A stretch of 64,000 nucleotides of DNA from Phycisphaera sp. (GTDB lineage Bacteria > Planctomycetota > Phycisphaerae > Phycisphaerales > UBA1924), in contig JACKGZ010000006.1 of assembly GCA_020639255.1 (NCBI GenBank), forward strand, positions 1 through 64,000, in the 5' to 3' direction. Shown here one piece after another: positions 18,501 to 25,587 of this stretch. The position numbers and the translations under genes are program-made. Each line of letters begins with the position of its first letter. Position 1 is the first letter of the stretch. The notes under the pieces are model-generated. The model had not been told where the DNA came from. It made no database searches and was given only the letters and a program-made list of their open reading frames with translations.

Positions 18501-20002
18501 CGATCTACGAGGCCGAGCACTACGGCACGGGCTGGCGGTCTGAGATCCGCCTTGCGCTCGACAACGGCGCCCTCGGTCTGGACGAGCAGCGCCGGCTCTA
18601 CTACTCGCCGACATGGCAGCTCGTGGTCGAGGACATCGACGACAGCTGGACAAGCGGGCATACGACGGGCGCGATCCGTCAGTATCTCTGGGGCACGCGC
18701 GGGCTCGACGACATCGTCCTGCAGCGGCGCGACGAGAACCTCGACGACACCTACGGCACGACCGAGCAGTACTTTCACGTCAAGGACTCGCTCGGGAGCA
18801 CGCGGGCGACGATCTGGCTGGTCCTGAACATGGTGACCGAGTGGGTCGATTACAACCCGTTCGGCGAGGCCCGGCACAGCTGGAACGGCGACGTCGACGG
18901 CGATCACGACGCAGACACGACGGACCTGGCCTCGTACCCGGGAACCGGTGTGAGCTACGCGATCGGGGACGCGAACTACCGCGTGGAGGGCGACCTCAAC
19001 CGCGACGGCGTGTGGGACGTCACTGACGGTGGGTACGTGTATGTGATGCACACATACGGCGCGAGCGCTGCCGAGCCGAACGGCTCGGTCTCGGGTTTCA
19101 GGGATAACGCGAACGAGATCGGCTACGCGGGGTACGTGTTCATCTCGCCTTCGCTGCTGTACCACGTCCGCAACCGCGACTACCAGCCCGAGGACGGTCG
19201 GTGGCTCCAGAGAGACCCGGCGGGGTATGTCGATGGGTTGAACCTGTATCTGTATGCGCTGTCGAGTCCACTTATTGGTAGTGATCCAATAGGCCTCAAG
19301 TTCTGGGCCCCATCTGCAAGTTGTGGGTCTGCCGCTGACGTGGCCGCACAGACGCTCATCCCTGATGCGAACGGCATGGGCAATGGGTTGGTTGTCGAGA
19401 ATCAAACCGTAAACAACATTGCGCTTGGCGATCAATTCAAAGAATATTTCCTCAAAGCTCCATGGGATCCATATGCAGTCCCGGGGCCTTCACCGGTAGG
19501 TGACGTTCTGTTGACCCTTGTGTCGGTCGTTCTTGAACCGGTCGATGTTGCGGTTGGGGCGTGGGAGACGGTGAAAAACCCATCCGACTGGAAGAACTGG
19601 GCATCGATGGCTCCGATCCCGTTTGTACCGGGATCGGCGATACGTCATGCCGATGATGTTGTTGAAGCCGCAGCATCAGTTGCACGAAAAGCAGACAACG
19701 CGTCTAGTTCAGTCAAGGCGGGCACGAGAGGAGGAGACAGTGCTGCAGCGGCCTATGGTCGTCAAGCGCACAGGGAATTTGCGGAAAAAGTCAGCCAGAA
19801 GCCGGGCTGGCAATCTGAAACAACGATTCCGGGTACGAAGCTTCGTCCCGATGCCATCGACCCCAAGGGCCGTCCAGTTGAGTTGAAACCGGACTCTCCA
19901 TCTGGACGTAGTCGGGGTGCGAGACAGATCAGGAAGTATAAAGAGGCAACAGGCACCAACGGACGCGTTATCTACTATCCTCCACCGGGAGGGGGTAGCT
20001 GA
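12503..20002 (+). CDS. Giant RHS/YD-repeat protein with C-terminal restriction-endonuclease-like toxin
   Basis: The ATG at 12503 is chosen because GGAG lies eight bases upstream and a signal peptide (VLASLFGAGLLAGSSAQAQ) follows directly. The 2,499-residue product then has an Asp/Gly/Ser low-complexity linker (~140-210), a DUF6531-like start (GDKIQRDRDLVISLPGQDFEF), and over 1,800 residues of YD repeats. An RHS core contains NPFGEA (~2118) and DGRWLQRDPAG (~2230). A pair of calcium-loop segments (GDVDGDHDADTTDL, GDLNRDGVWDVTDGG) is inserted inside the core at ~2127-2196. The last ~80 residues contain RPDAID with Asp2450 and VELKP with Glu2460 and Lys2462, a PD-(D/E)XK-type nuclease signature. 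It is probably a polymorphic toxin delivered to competitors. Confidence 0.85.
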   Translation: MARTGVMRRGVRGVLASLFGAGLLAGSSAQAQSGGGGDYFWCSMICYPETTCCPGPTSLPGFLLDADDVVAIVNVVCAGLSGSALEECQNRVVRILRGTGLSDSVVTQLYGQSYWDRTIPDDIDIDPNDVNPDDEPEIDPDSGTDGGDGNGGDGDGDGDGDGDDGGGDDGGGGDGGGGGGGDSGGGDSGSEGGGGDGDSSGEPVDPGEAIESKQPETGCPVVIATGDKIQRDRDLVISLPGQDFEFWREYNSSPLYSGSDLVGHDWMSPTFKRIIGNERAYDSSTTPTHLVLYNEVKHKHHFTENTSTGRLEAEGSGQGYFSWATISSVTESQDPPEGLWDGAQVLRLVYPGRRYTDFYDVSYVDYVNGGTHPLPTYLVGKVAREIDKSGNLWAYTYRRFDSDTTDSDDGTARVSSIKCYAADDYENPVVIVWFSWISGSGVDGLEGKLDRVWVTRSDGSDFVLTDEVRYIYRGHQYVTNSDLEPASSGFNDNSGVGENEGSLIQVIKRTRIDPSSSGSAGFRTFITQYRYHEDSVAGDASTPLSVTGLEDQLKLIIRPEQIEHYAIASGQQVDEAAIDVLETEDDDSLPSGGGLRPIDLASKVLSYSITTSGSDLGKVKVQYVQADCDCSVASTKVKRTYEYSTYDITSSPQVVGRTLKIQHYDVTGSTPVLYRTYFHDVRMSTPYLAIKVTDAIRDESDDRIWANHYTYDSSDNVTGIYSEESMEGGYTPIDVATGGKPVATPSTNSGRVEVFTYDSKGRVLTRSVKEGDQGTEHLIERITYATTSPWMEHLPETIERFRSETNTTSANAIEVETRSYTFYSDFLVTNAKAKASMHSVVERELPSENGPTTTETVDQITLYNPYGQIEWERMPDGAVVYHAYNDFGRRVRLVDHADPDNDTGSSGSPELDLSDYGSPGSSLSWGISGADEMVWKWEYDLRGDSYSEESPGGVTILTRRQLLLPTVQYPTRRYVVTTFPHEIDASATPRFSGPAVRRWMTPENRVLQESHYELDVSGAYDPLSGSVPFSSGDEVARTTTEYAVGGNPVHTRTWLDLDADRYADSYIRYDWLGRVSELVGADETLTAFEYDVRDRVVSTWVGRDDLTAGPEIVSETFYDHELDTGGEPVQGVGNGNATFIRVYTGEPTGTGSLGPVKRDTIKTFDYRDRLVIQENPDSPHAAFAYDNLGRVTEAATFESVPTGIATPLADRISYTRTSYSQRGLPYLVEQAIDPTSSSTEYLATSTWRDVTGRAVADWAPGSAGMKRAYDANGRLAVVYQTDRGGDDDPGSGSYEDAVSLAGDTVIEQTEYGYDASGDPVLVSRYMLLHDQSGYTAGDELDASSAVVSYNGTVYDGARRPIASVKFGSNARDGSSDLYEALRSGGVAPGETGSGVSAWPPSSPPTWQTSTSDWSPSFYNDYVTTTTAYDEIGRVKSVRAADGVLTSFFYNHRGDTIATVENDTGIAAPTWNTTSERWVFANVGDTTNRTTSTVYDGAGNAIKRVAHKPDGSGGEEVQITEYDYGVESDSDPDGNKISSGSLLAAVRYPDPSTGAAGTTAAYTQSFTYNRLGETRVTTDQNETIHRYTRDDAGRVTLDSAELASGSDLDDAVLAIRTVYDDAGRTMAVESLDDQSVVVNGIGYAYDALGQLTHLYQNPAGAAVDSGGSPQTGAASFIMGYDTVEIGASGPAVTNYSRLSQVTYPLDSESPDPTLGRSYGAADGLNDRISRLETITMRQDDSQSLSGFPDVVNYEYLGANIPVFVEYAQLSFGWDATLMPDGKRRNAGLTTGTVGVYPGFDRFGRPRLWSWADNALTDDTSSVYPTRPPVFQELLEHDIAGVQLARSDVRPGGGLGDRHEAFLHDDLRRLTEAHRGVWDDPFDLGRDHSTTGSDWTPGDGSTQWSLDALGNWAFTIDDTNEDGQFVVSPDHKTTRQHNEANELTQVGSSLHQKSYDDAGNLVQTDRTLQVYDYTYDAWNRLVKVVNTYSTGGMGGGGPDIETIYEAEHYGTGWRSEIRLALDNGALGLDEQRRLYYSPTWQLVVEDIDDSWTSGHTTGAIRQYLWGTRGLDDIVLQRRDENLDDTYGTTEQYFHVKDSLGSTRATIWLVLNMVTEWVDYNPFGEARHSWNGDVDGDHDADTTDLASYPGTGVSYAIGDANYRVEGDLNRDGVWDVTDGGYVYVMHTYGASAAEPNGSVSGFRDNANEIGYAGYVFISPSLLYHVRNRDYQPEDGRWLQRDPAGYVDGLNLYLYALSSPLIGSDPIGLKFWAPSASCGSAADVAAQTLIPDANGMGNGLVVENQTVNNIALGDQFKEYFLKAPWDPYAVPGPSPVGDVLLTLVSVVLEPVDVAVGAWETVKNPSDWKNWASMAPIPFVPGSAIRHADDVVEAAASVARKADNASSSVKAGTRGGDSAAAAYGRQAHREFAEKVSQKPGWQSETTIPGTKLRPDAIDPKGRPVELKPDSPSGRSRGARQIRKYKEATGTNGRVIYYPPPGGGS

Positions 20003-20004
20003 CG

Positions 20005-20658
20005 ATGCGGTCCGAACAACAACTTCGTGCGTTTCTTGACCAGTCTTCGATCTTCTCCGAGTTAAAGAGCCATGGATTTTCGAGGTCTGGGCAGATTTGG
20101 ATGCGAACCCATGGTGGAGTTGCGCATGTAATTGAGTTCCAACGGAGTCGCTTTGCAGATCCAGACACTGTGAAGTTCACGATCAATGCGGGGGTTGCTC
20201 TGGACGACGTCTGGCGTGTGTATTCAGGCAATAGTCTCGGGAGCACTATCCATGAAGCTGATTGCTTTCCACGCTTCAGGATAGGTGAAGCACTGAGTGG
20301 ATTTCAGAAAAATGCTATGGACGTCTGGTGGACCATCGGCGCAAACGCTAATTCAGCTGCAGTGGCTGCCGAGGTAAAGTCTTCTGTAGTAGAGGTGTGT
20401 ATTCCGATAATGGATCGCTTAGAATCCGTTGATGCGGTGTTTCGCTTCGTTTTGGAAGAGGTGCCGCCAAAGCACCTTCATGCTCCGTTTACTCGGATCA
20501 ATATGGCGATCCTTTACCACCTGCATGGTGATTTTCAAAAGGCGATGGCGCTGCTTGAAGAAATCGAGTCTAATACGAGGATTGGTTCGGAATGGAGAAG
20601 TCGCATATGCGATATTCGTTCTCGTATTGAAAAGGATTGTGATTCTGAGATTTCGTAG
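20005..20658 (+). CDS. DUF4304-like protein, probable immunity protein for the RHS toxin
   Basis: The ATG lies two bases after the toxin gene's TGA, so translation is probably coupled. The 217-residue product opens with a DUF4304-like domain: LKSHGFSRSGQIWMR, then VAHVIEFQRSRFADPDTVKFTINAGV, the usual GF, W-R, Q-SR and F-INxGV landmarks. The C-terminal part is helical. DUF4304 proteins are recurrent partners of polymorphic toxins, and immunity genes sit directly downstream of their toxins, so neutralisation of the RHS nuclease is the natural inference. Base composition is more AT-rich than that of the RHS body and matches the toxin tip, as expected for an exchangeable toxin-immunity cassette. 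Confidence 0.7.
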   Translation: MRSEQQLRAFLDQSSIFSELKSHGFSRSGQIWMRTHGGVAHVIEFQRSRFADPDTVKFTINAGVALDDVWRVYSGNSLGSTIHEADCFPRFRIGEALSGFQKNAMDVWWTIGANANSAAVAAEVKSSVVEVCIPIMDRLESVDAVFRFVLEEVPPKHLHAPFTRINMAILYHLHGDFQKAMALLEEIESNTRIGSEWRSRICDIRSRIEKDCDSEIS

Positions 20659-20787
20659 TGTCCATAGGCTCACCCGGCGCGGTGTTAGGGTTAGATAGAG
20701 TGTCAACTTCGGGCATCAGCCGGTTGCGTTACGCACCGATCGCGCTGCCTGAGCAGGTTTACTTTTCGATGTGAGGTTCATGCTTGA

Positions 20788-20914
20788 TTTCAAGCTGCTG
20801 TTGCTTTGAAACCGCCTTCTTCTCAGGGGTTTCACATTCTCATCCGCCTTGTTTAGATTGTCTGAGAGGGGTTGCTTTGGTCAGGCCGCTCGGCGTTCAT
20901 AGTTCTTGAGGACG
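20788..20914 (-). repeat. Direct repeat, copy 1
   Basis: This ~127 bp unit is repeated with about 80 percent identity at 20923-21050. On the minus strand it begins with codons reading VLKNYERRAA and a TGA stop, followed by a non-coding tail with TTTGAAAC-type inverted repeats. It could be the 3' end of a decayed gene or a mobile-element end. Confidence 0.6.
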
Positions 20915-20922
20915 CCTGTATG

Positions 20923-21050
20923 GTTTCAAACTGTTCGTGCTTTGAAACTGCCTTGTTCTTAGGGGTTTCAAATTCTCATCCGCCCTGTTTGCAGCGATTG
21001 AGAGGGGTTCTTTGAGTCAGGCCGCTTGGCGTTCGTAGGTCTTGAGGACG
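20923..21050 (-). repeat. Direct repeat, copy 2
   Basis: Copy 2 of the unit at 20788-20914. On the minus strand it reads VLKTYERQAA and a TGA stop, preceded by NWFGD. The inner inverted repeat GTTTCAAA/TTTGAAAC is perfect in this copy. It ends 14 bases before the stop of the TPR lipoprotein gene. Confidence 0.6.
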
Positions 21051-21063
21051 TCGCCGAACCAGT

Positions 21064-21642
21064 TCAATCCATTCTTTTTGTCAATCTCGCCTGCTGATCG
21101 AGCGCCCACTGCCGGATCGCGGGGTCTTTCCCATCCCTGGCGATCTTGCCGAGAAGTTGTGCTGTTCGATCGTCTGTTTGCCGGTGCCTGAGCTGGGTCG
21201 AGGCCAACCCGATCATCGCGGCGTCGAGGTCTGGTCTCGTCTCGAGGACGGCCTCGTACGTCGCGATCGCGTCCTCGATCTGCCCGCCGCGTTCGAGGGC
21301 GATGGCGAGGTTGATGCGAGGGTCGGGGTGCCCGGGCATGAGCTTGCGTGCCCACTCGAACTCCGATGATGCCTCGTAGAGGTTGCCCTTGGCGAGGAAG
21401 ATGACGCCGAGGTTGTTATGGGCGGGGCCGAAGTGGAGGTCGTGCGTGAGCGCCTCGTGGAGGAGATGCTCGGCCTTCTCCGGGTCGGTCTGGATGAGAT
21501 CGGCGGCCTTCTGGTTGAGTTCCTGGGCTTTGGCCGTGTCGCGGCTGAGCGAGGACTGCTCGGCGTAGGGGCTCAGGCGATCATGCCCGCAGCCGAGGAG
21601 CAGTGCCGTCAGGAGAGAGAGTGAGGCTTTCGTGAGATTCAT
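21064..21642 (-). CDS. TPR lipoprotein, last gene of the type II secretion operon
   Basis: The start at 21642 has GGAGG about nine bases upstream and overlaps the previous stop by four bases (ATGA). The 192-residue product begins with a lipoprotein signal (LTALLLGCGHD, lipobox Cys about residue 18). It then has three to four TPR units with AHNNLGVIFLAKGNLYEA and DPRINLAIALERGGQIEDAIATYE. It resembles PilF/GspS-like accessory lipoproteins that help secretins assemble in the outer membrane. That role is inferred from domain type and from its place at the end of the secretion operon. Confidence 0.75.
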   Translation of the reverse strand: MNLTKASLSLLTALLLGCGHDRLSPYAEQSSLSRDTAKAQELNQKAADLIQTDPEKAEHLLHEALTHDLHFGPAHNNLGVIFLAKGNLYEASSEFEWARKLMPGHPDPRINLAIALERGGQIEDAIATYEAVLETRPDLDAAMIGLASTQLRHRQTDDRTAQLLGKIARDGKDPAIRQWALDQQARLTKRMD

Positions 21643-22169
21643 GGCGTTGAATCCTCCGGACCTGCAGAATACTCGCGTTCGTAGGCGAGGTCGATGCCGA
21701 AGCGTGTGTCGGATTCGTCCAGATTGGGCGGCCGCATGAGCGTGATCTCGACGGAGGTGAAGCTCGGGAGGGCTTTCCCGAGTTCGGCCAGCACGCGCCC
21801 GAACTGGGGCGTTTCCAATGGAGCCAGCCGGATCGAGAGGCGCTGGAGCCGACCCGCGTCCCGCCCCTGGCGACGGATCGGGTCGTCGCGGAGCGAGAGC
21901 TCGCTCGCTGCTGAGGGTGAGAGGCCGGCTTCGACAAGGGCGCTGTTGACGAGCCGCACGGCGTCGGCCTGCCCGAACGTCCCAGACGCATCGGGAGAGA
22001 CGCTCGCGCGGCGGCGGGAGATCGTTTCGACGGCCGATCGCGTCTGGGCAAGCCGGGCCTGTGCGGAAACGGCTTGCCCTTGGAGGGCGGACGCGTGACG
22101 CCACGCGAGCAATGGAGGCACAGCCAGTACGCCGACGCAGACGAGTTTGATCGGTGTCCCTGGCGTCAC
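21639..22169 (-). CDS. GspM/PilO-like inner-membrane protein of type II secretion
   Basis: The GTG start at 22169 overlaps the GspL-like stop by four bases and is preceded by GGAGG. The 176-residue protein has an N-terminal transmembrane helix (LVCVGVLAVPPLLAW), a helical stretch, then an alpha/beta ferredoxin-like end with LSIRLAPLETPQFGRVLAEL and TSVEITLMRPP. This is the architecture of GspM/PilO. With the GspL-like protein it should form the inner-membrane platform that links the ATPase to the pseudopilus. Sequence similarity is weak, so the name rests on topology and gene order. Confidence 0.65.
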   Translation of the reverse strand: MTPGTPIKLVCVGVLAVPPLLAWRHASALQGQAVSAQARLAQTRSAVETISRRRASVSPDASGTFGQADAVRLVNSALVEAGLSPSAASELSLRDDPIRRQGRDAGRLQRLSIRLAPLETPQFGRVLAELGKALPSFTSVEITLMRPPNLDESDTRFGIDLAYEREYSAGPEDSTP

Positions 22170-23020
22170 GGCGAGGCCTCCTTGCGTTGGAGACCGATCG
22201 AGATCGAGGTTTCTATCTGCGATGGTCGGATGATCGGTGCCGCGAGCGTCCAGCCATCGACAGATTCGAGATCGGCCAGGAGCGGGGCGGGATCTGCATC
22301 CGCAGGGAGCGTGAGCTCGATGCGTGTGTCCCGCTTGCCGATCGAGAGACGCTTCAGCCGGGCGTCGTCCGGCCAGCGGGCGAGGACTTCCCGGAGGGTG
22401 TTGGTCGCCGGTATCAGCTCGCTTTCGACGGTGCGCATCTCCGTGGAGCTCACGGCCCGCAGCTCGGCGGCGAGGCGGATGGACGCGGGCTGTGCGTTCG
22501 GCCCTGCGGGCGGGAGGACCAGATCCTGCGCGGATGTGATCGCGATCTGCAGATCCACGAGCCTGTGATCGAAGCCGCTTGCGCGGCGGAGCATGCCGAA
22601 GGTCAAGAGCGCACTGACCGCAGCACACACGGCGAGCAGGGCAGCGGCTCGCATCCTTCTGGTTCGCCGGACCCGTTCGGATGAAGTGGTGTCCCGCAGA
22701 AGGTCGAACGCCGTTGCCGGCAAATTGGTGCCGAGCCAGTTGGGCACCGAAGCGGGCAACGCCATGTCTGCGGCAGGTGCCAAGCGTTGCAGTTCATCGA
22801 ACGGGCAGGCGCACGCGATGACACGCCCGTCTTCAGTACTCGCAAACACCGTGGCAACATCCTCGATCGTCACGGGCAACTCGGGCTCAAGGGCGTATCG
22901 GAGAGCTCGTGTGCGGGCCTTTCCACGGAGCCCCGCGACGCACGAGGCGTCCAGTCGAGCCCAGTAGAGGTGATGTTCCTCGATCGTGGATATCCGAGCT
23001 CGTGGCAGGAACGTGGTCAT
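22166..23020 (-). CDS. GspL/PilN-like inner-membrane platform protein
   Basis: This 284-residue protein has a cytoplasmic N-terminal domain of about 120 residues, a single transmembrane segment (AAALLAVCAAVSALLTFGML, about 124-143) and a periplasmic part ending in a ferredoxin-like fold (RLKRLSIGKRDTRIELTLPAD). The cytoplasmic domain is much shorter than the actin-like domain of classical GspL, so it may be a reduced version. It overlaps both neighbours by four bases. Confidence 0.65.
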   Translation of the reverse strand: MTTFLPRARISTIEEHHLYWARLDASCVAGLRGKARTRALRYALEPELPVTIEDVATVFASTEDGRVIACACPFDELQRLAPAADMALPASVPNWLGTNLPATAFDLLRDTTSSERVRRTRRMRAAALLAVCAAVSALLTFGMLRRASGFDHRLVDLQIAITSAQDLVLPPAGPNAQPASIRLAAELRAVSSTEMRTVESELIPATNTLREVLARWPDDARLKRLSIGKRDTRIELTLPADADPAPLLADLESVDGWTLAAPIIRPSQIETSISIGLQRKEASP

Positions 23021-23538
23021 CCCTGATCCGCCTGTTGTCGGCCCGTATCCAAGCGGAGCATCGATTCGCCTAGCGGTGATACGAGCACGGCGGTGTCATT
23101 TGTGATTGAGCCGACGGTGACCGATCCGATCGCCGTGCCTGAGCTGACGATGTGGACCGTGTCCGTGTCGGGGTCGTACAGAATCGCCTCGTAGCCCGAT
23201 GAGCCAGACTCGATGGGCGAGACGATGCCGAGCAGCACGAGCTTCGGTGGCGGTGTGGGGGTGGCTTCTGGAGGAGCATCATTCGCAGCGAGAGCAGTGG
23301 GTTTCTCGGGCGGTGTCCAAAGCCGCTTCTCAAAGGCCACCATCTGCTCGAGGTTTCCGCCGGACTTTGACGTTGGCTCGGGTACATCGACTTTGGGTTG
23401 CCAATCGGGATCGACCGGCTCGTGTTCCAGGGGCGAGAATGCCCAGAGCGAAGCCGAGATGCATGCAAGAAGCCCGACGCCGCCGGTCGACAGCACCTGA
23501 ATCCAGGCATTTCGGATGGGATCACTCGGGGATCGCAT
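23017..23538 (-). CDS. GspC/PilP-like inner-membrane protein
   Basis: The 173-residue product from the ATG at 23538 has an N-terminal transmembrane helix (VLSTGGVGLLACISASLWAF), a proline-rich linker (PPEATPTPPP) and a C-terminal beta domain LVLLGIVSPIESG...EAILYD...GTAIGSVTVGSI, resembling the homology region of GspC or PilP that contacts the secretin. There is no PDZ domain, which classical GspC would carry. It overlaps the GspK gene by 17 bases. Confidence 0.65.
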   Translation of the reverse strand: MRSPSDPIRNAWIQVLSTGGVGLLACISASLWAFSPLEHEPVDPDWQPKVDVPEPTSKSGGNLEQMVAFEKRLWTPPEKPTALAANDAPPEATPTPPPKLVLLGIVSPIESGSSGYEAILYDPDTDTVHIVSSGTAIGSVTVGSITNDTAVLVSPLGESMLRLDTGRQQADQG

Positions 23539-24352
23539 GACGCTCGATGATCTCCCATTGCCCACGGCGCGATTCGTACACCGTCCACCACGAGCGCGTC
23601 ATGCAGTTGACGGTGGCATCAACGCGCACAGCCCACAGTGTACTGCGTCCAGTTAATTCCACCATCCCCGGATCGCGGTCCGAATTGCTCGGGCGTCTCG
23701 GTGCAGTTGCGGGTCGTCCTTCGTTTCGCGCCTCGACAATGCTGGCGATGTCGCCTCGCTGAGCCAGCCTCAGAGCCGTTTCGAGGAGCGCCCTTGGTGC
23801 GGTGTTGATGTTGATGGTCGGAGCCGCGCGAGGATCCTGATCGGGAATGACACCGACCTGGCCGCCCAGAGAGATGCCCTTAGTATTGATCTGTGGGTGG
23901 ACCTGCTCAGCTTGGCCCATGAGGTCGAGCAGCGTCGAGACTTCGTCGTATCGGAATTCACGCCAGCTCGGTTCGACGGCGAGCCAGAGCGGAGAAACGC
24001 TCGAAGTCCCGCTTGGGACAAGACCATATATATCCCAGGCTGCGATCCGGAGTGACCGATTCTCGATGTGTTTGTCCGCGCGTTCTTGCCAGGTGAGATC
24101 CAGAATCGGGACCACAGGCTCCGTAGCGTCGGGGTGGACGACGATGCTCGGCGATTCCTTGACGAGCCAGCCGTGGACGATCGGTTCGGCGGCCGAGAGC
24201 AGATCCACCGCCAGCCTTTCATCGGTGGCGATCGACTCGGCCCGGTGGCTCTGCGCCGCGGCGAGCGTCAGCAGCGAGAGTGCCCCAGCAACCAGAACCA
24301 GCGTCCCGAGGACGAAGAGGAGAGCCATGCCACGAGCACGAGCGGGCGTCAC
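23522..24352 (-). CDS. gspK: GspK-like minor pseudopilin
   Basis: The GTG at 24352 is preferred because it overlaps the GspJ stop by four bases, like most junctions in this operon. The 276-residue product has a prepilin leader RARG followed by MALLFVLGTLVLVAGALSLL, lacking the glutamate at +5 as GspK proteins do. A large globular insertion follows, with the ININTAP motif of the GspK alpha domain. GspK caps the tip of the pseudopilus together with GspI and GspJ. Confidence 0.8.
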   Translation of the reverse strand: MTPARARGMALLFVLGTLVLVAGALSLLTLAAAQSHRAESIATDERLAVDLLSAAEPIVHGWLVKESPSIVVHPDATEPVVPILDLTWQERADKHIENRSLRIAAWDIYGLVPSGTSSVSPLWLAVEPSWREFRYDEVSTLLDLMGQAEQVHPQINTKGISLGGQVGVIPDQDPRAAPTININTAPRALLETALRLAQRGDIASIVEARNEGRPATAPRRPSNSDRDPGMVELTGRSTLWAVRVDATVNCMTRSWWTVYESRRGQWEIIERHAIPE

Positions 24353-24795
24353 GGCGAGAGTTCCCAAGTACGCTGCACGGTCTCACCGCTGATCGCACTC
24401 AGCATGACCGTCAGCGTGTCAGTCTCCTCATCGATCGAGAAAGAGATCTCTCCAAGTTCACCGATGAGCATGCGGCTGAGTTGACGGTCCACGCTGCTTC
24501 GTAATTCGCCGTTTTCGACCGCGAGAGTCGCAGTGGACCCACCAACGAGATGGATCGCGAGACGTTCATTCTCGACCAGGACGACCGATTCGCCACTGTC
24601 CTGTCGAGCTTTCCGCACGAGCAGCCTGTCGATCTCGCCGAGAGTCATCTCAGCCGAGCGGCGCCAGAGCAATTTCCGATCGATCTCCCTTGCACCTCCG
24701 AGCACCGATCGCGTGAGAGGTAGCATTGCGGCGGCGATCCCGGTCAGGAGCGTCAGTGCCAAGAGCAACTCGATGAGTGTCAGCCCGCGTCTCAT
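24349..24795 (-). CDS. gspJ: GspJ-like minor pseudopilin
   Basis: This 148-residue protein begins MRRG followed by LTLIELLLALTLLTGIAAAML, a prepilin-peptidase site with Glu+5 and a hydrophobic helix. The start overlaps the GspI stop by four bases. The globular part contains VVLVENERLAIHLVGG and ISFSIDEETDTL. GspJ is inferred from length and from its place between GspI and GspK. Confidence 0.78.
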   Translation of the reverse strand: MRRGLTLIELLLALTLLTGIAAAMLPLTRSVLGGAREIDRKLLWRRSAEMTLGEIDRLLVRKARQDSGESVVLVENERLAIHLVGGSTATLAVENGELRSSVDRQLSRMLIGELGEISFSIDEETDTLTVMLSAISGETVQRTWELSP

Positions 24796-25178
24796 TCGGG
24801 GTGTTCCATTCTCGGATCGACCCTGTGGAACCGCGTCACCGAAACCCCTTCCCCCGAGACGCTGAGTCTCGCCCAACCCTCCGGGCAGTCCTCGCACGGC
24901 TCGCGTGTGACCACGGCCGTGATGCCAGCAGCATCGAGCGGCGATCGCCACGACTGGCCGACCGCGAGCTTGCCGAGTGTTTCGCTGTGCTCGCGGACAA
25001 GCAGATCGGTGTACCTAGCGAGTTGGTCGATGGCTTCGGTCAGGGTCGACTCTTTGACCGCGGCCGATGCGTCTCGGAAGATACCGATGCTGATGGCCGC
25101 CAGCGCGGCAAGGAGCACGAGGGCGAGCAGCACCTCGATCAGTGTGAGTCCGCGTGGATGGGGGCGGCTATTCGCCAT
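24792..25178 (-). CDS. gspI: GspI-like minor pseudopilin
   Basis: This 128-residue protein from the ATG at 25178 has the leader HPRG followed by LTLIEVLLALVLLAALAAISI, with Glu+5. The short globular region contains two cysteines (CEDC). It overlaps the GspH-like gene by 11 bases and the GspJ gene by four. The assignment rests on order and leader. Confidence 0.75.
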   Translation of the reverse strand: MANSRPHPRGLTLIEVLLALVLLAALAAISIGIFRDASAAVKESTLTEAIDQLARYTDLLVREHSETLGKLAVGQSWRSPLDAAGITAVVTREPCEDCPEGWARLSVSGEGVSVTRFHRVDPRMEHPE

Positions 25179-25587
25179 CGATCTCGCTCCAGCCTGTGAG
25201 TCCGGCGACGCGCAGGGTGCGAGAGGATCCGGCGACCGAGACGGTGTAGTCGACACTCTGGCCGTGGCGGTCGAAGGCGATCTCGGTCAGCCCGCTTTCG
25301 ATTTCGATGTCTCCATTGAACTGAAATCGTCGTGATCGTTCCTTGGTGCTCAATGCGAGCAGCGTCATGTTGTCATGTTCGCTTGATTCGATGGTCAGAA
25401 GACTCGGGCCATTACTCCGAGCGATCAGTCGAGCCTCGGCATCGATCGCCGCAATCCTGCTGAGCGTGTGCGTGGGCGAGGGTGGGCTCGTGAGGAGGCT
25501 CTGCATCCCCATCGCAGCAAGGAGCCCGAGAAGTGACGCAACGACCAGCATCTCCAAGAGCGTGAAGCTACGAGGATGAGCGTTCAT
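25168..25587 (-). CDS. gspH: GspH-like minor pseudopilin
   Basis: This 139-residue protein has a type IV pilin-like N-terminus, HPRS then FTLLEMLVVASLLGLLAAMGM. The residue before the processing Phe is Ser rather than the nearly invariant Gly, which may slow or prevent prepilin-peptidase cleavage. The globular part contains LLTIESSEHDNMTLLAL and FDRHGQSVDYTV. It overlaps the GspG stop by four bases. Confidence 0.75.
   Translation of the reverse strand: MNAHPRSFTLLEMLVVASLLGLLAAMGMQSLLTSPPSPTHTLSRIAAIDAEARLIARSNGPSLLTIESSEHDNMTLLALSTKERSRRFQFNGDIEIESGLTEIAFDRHGQSVDYTVSVAGSSRTLRVAGLTGWSEIDGE

Noticed and set aside
13349..19435. Long minus-strand open frames (13349-14626, 14801-16042, 16379-17458, 17585-19435)
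   Set aside because: They are antisense shadows of the GC-rich RHS gene. They are rich in Arg, Val, His and Asp, lack start signals and have no domain motifs.
21017..21355. Minus-strand frame of 112 codons ending in VLKTYERQAA as a full gene
   Set aside because: Most of it is an Arg-rich alternate frame of the TPR lipoprotein gene. Only the last codons belong to the direct repeat.
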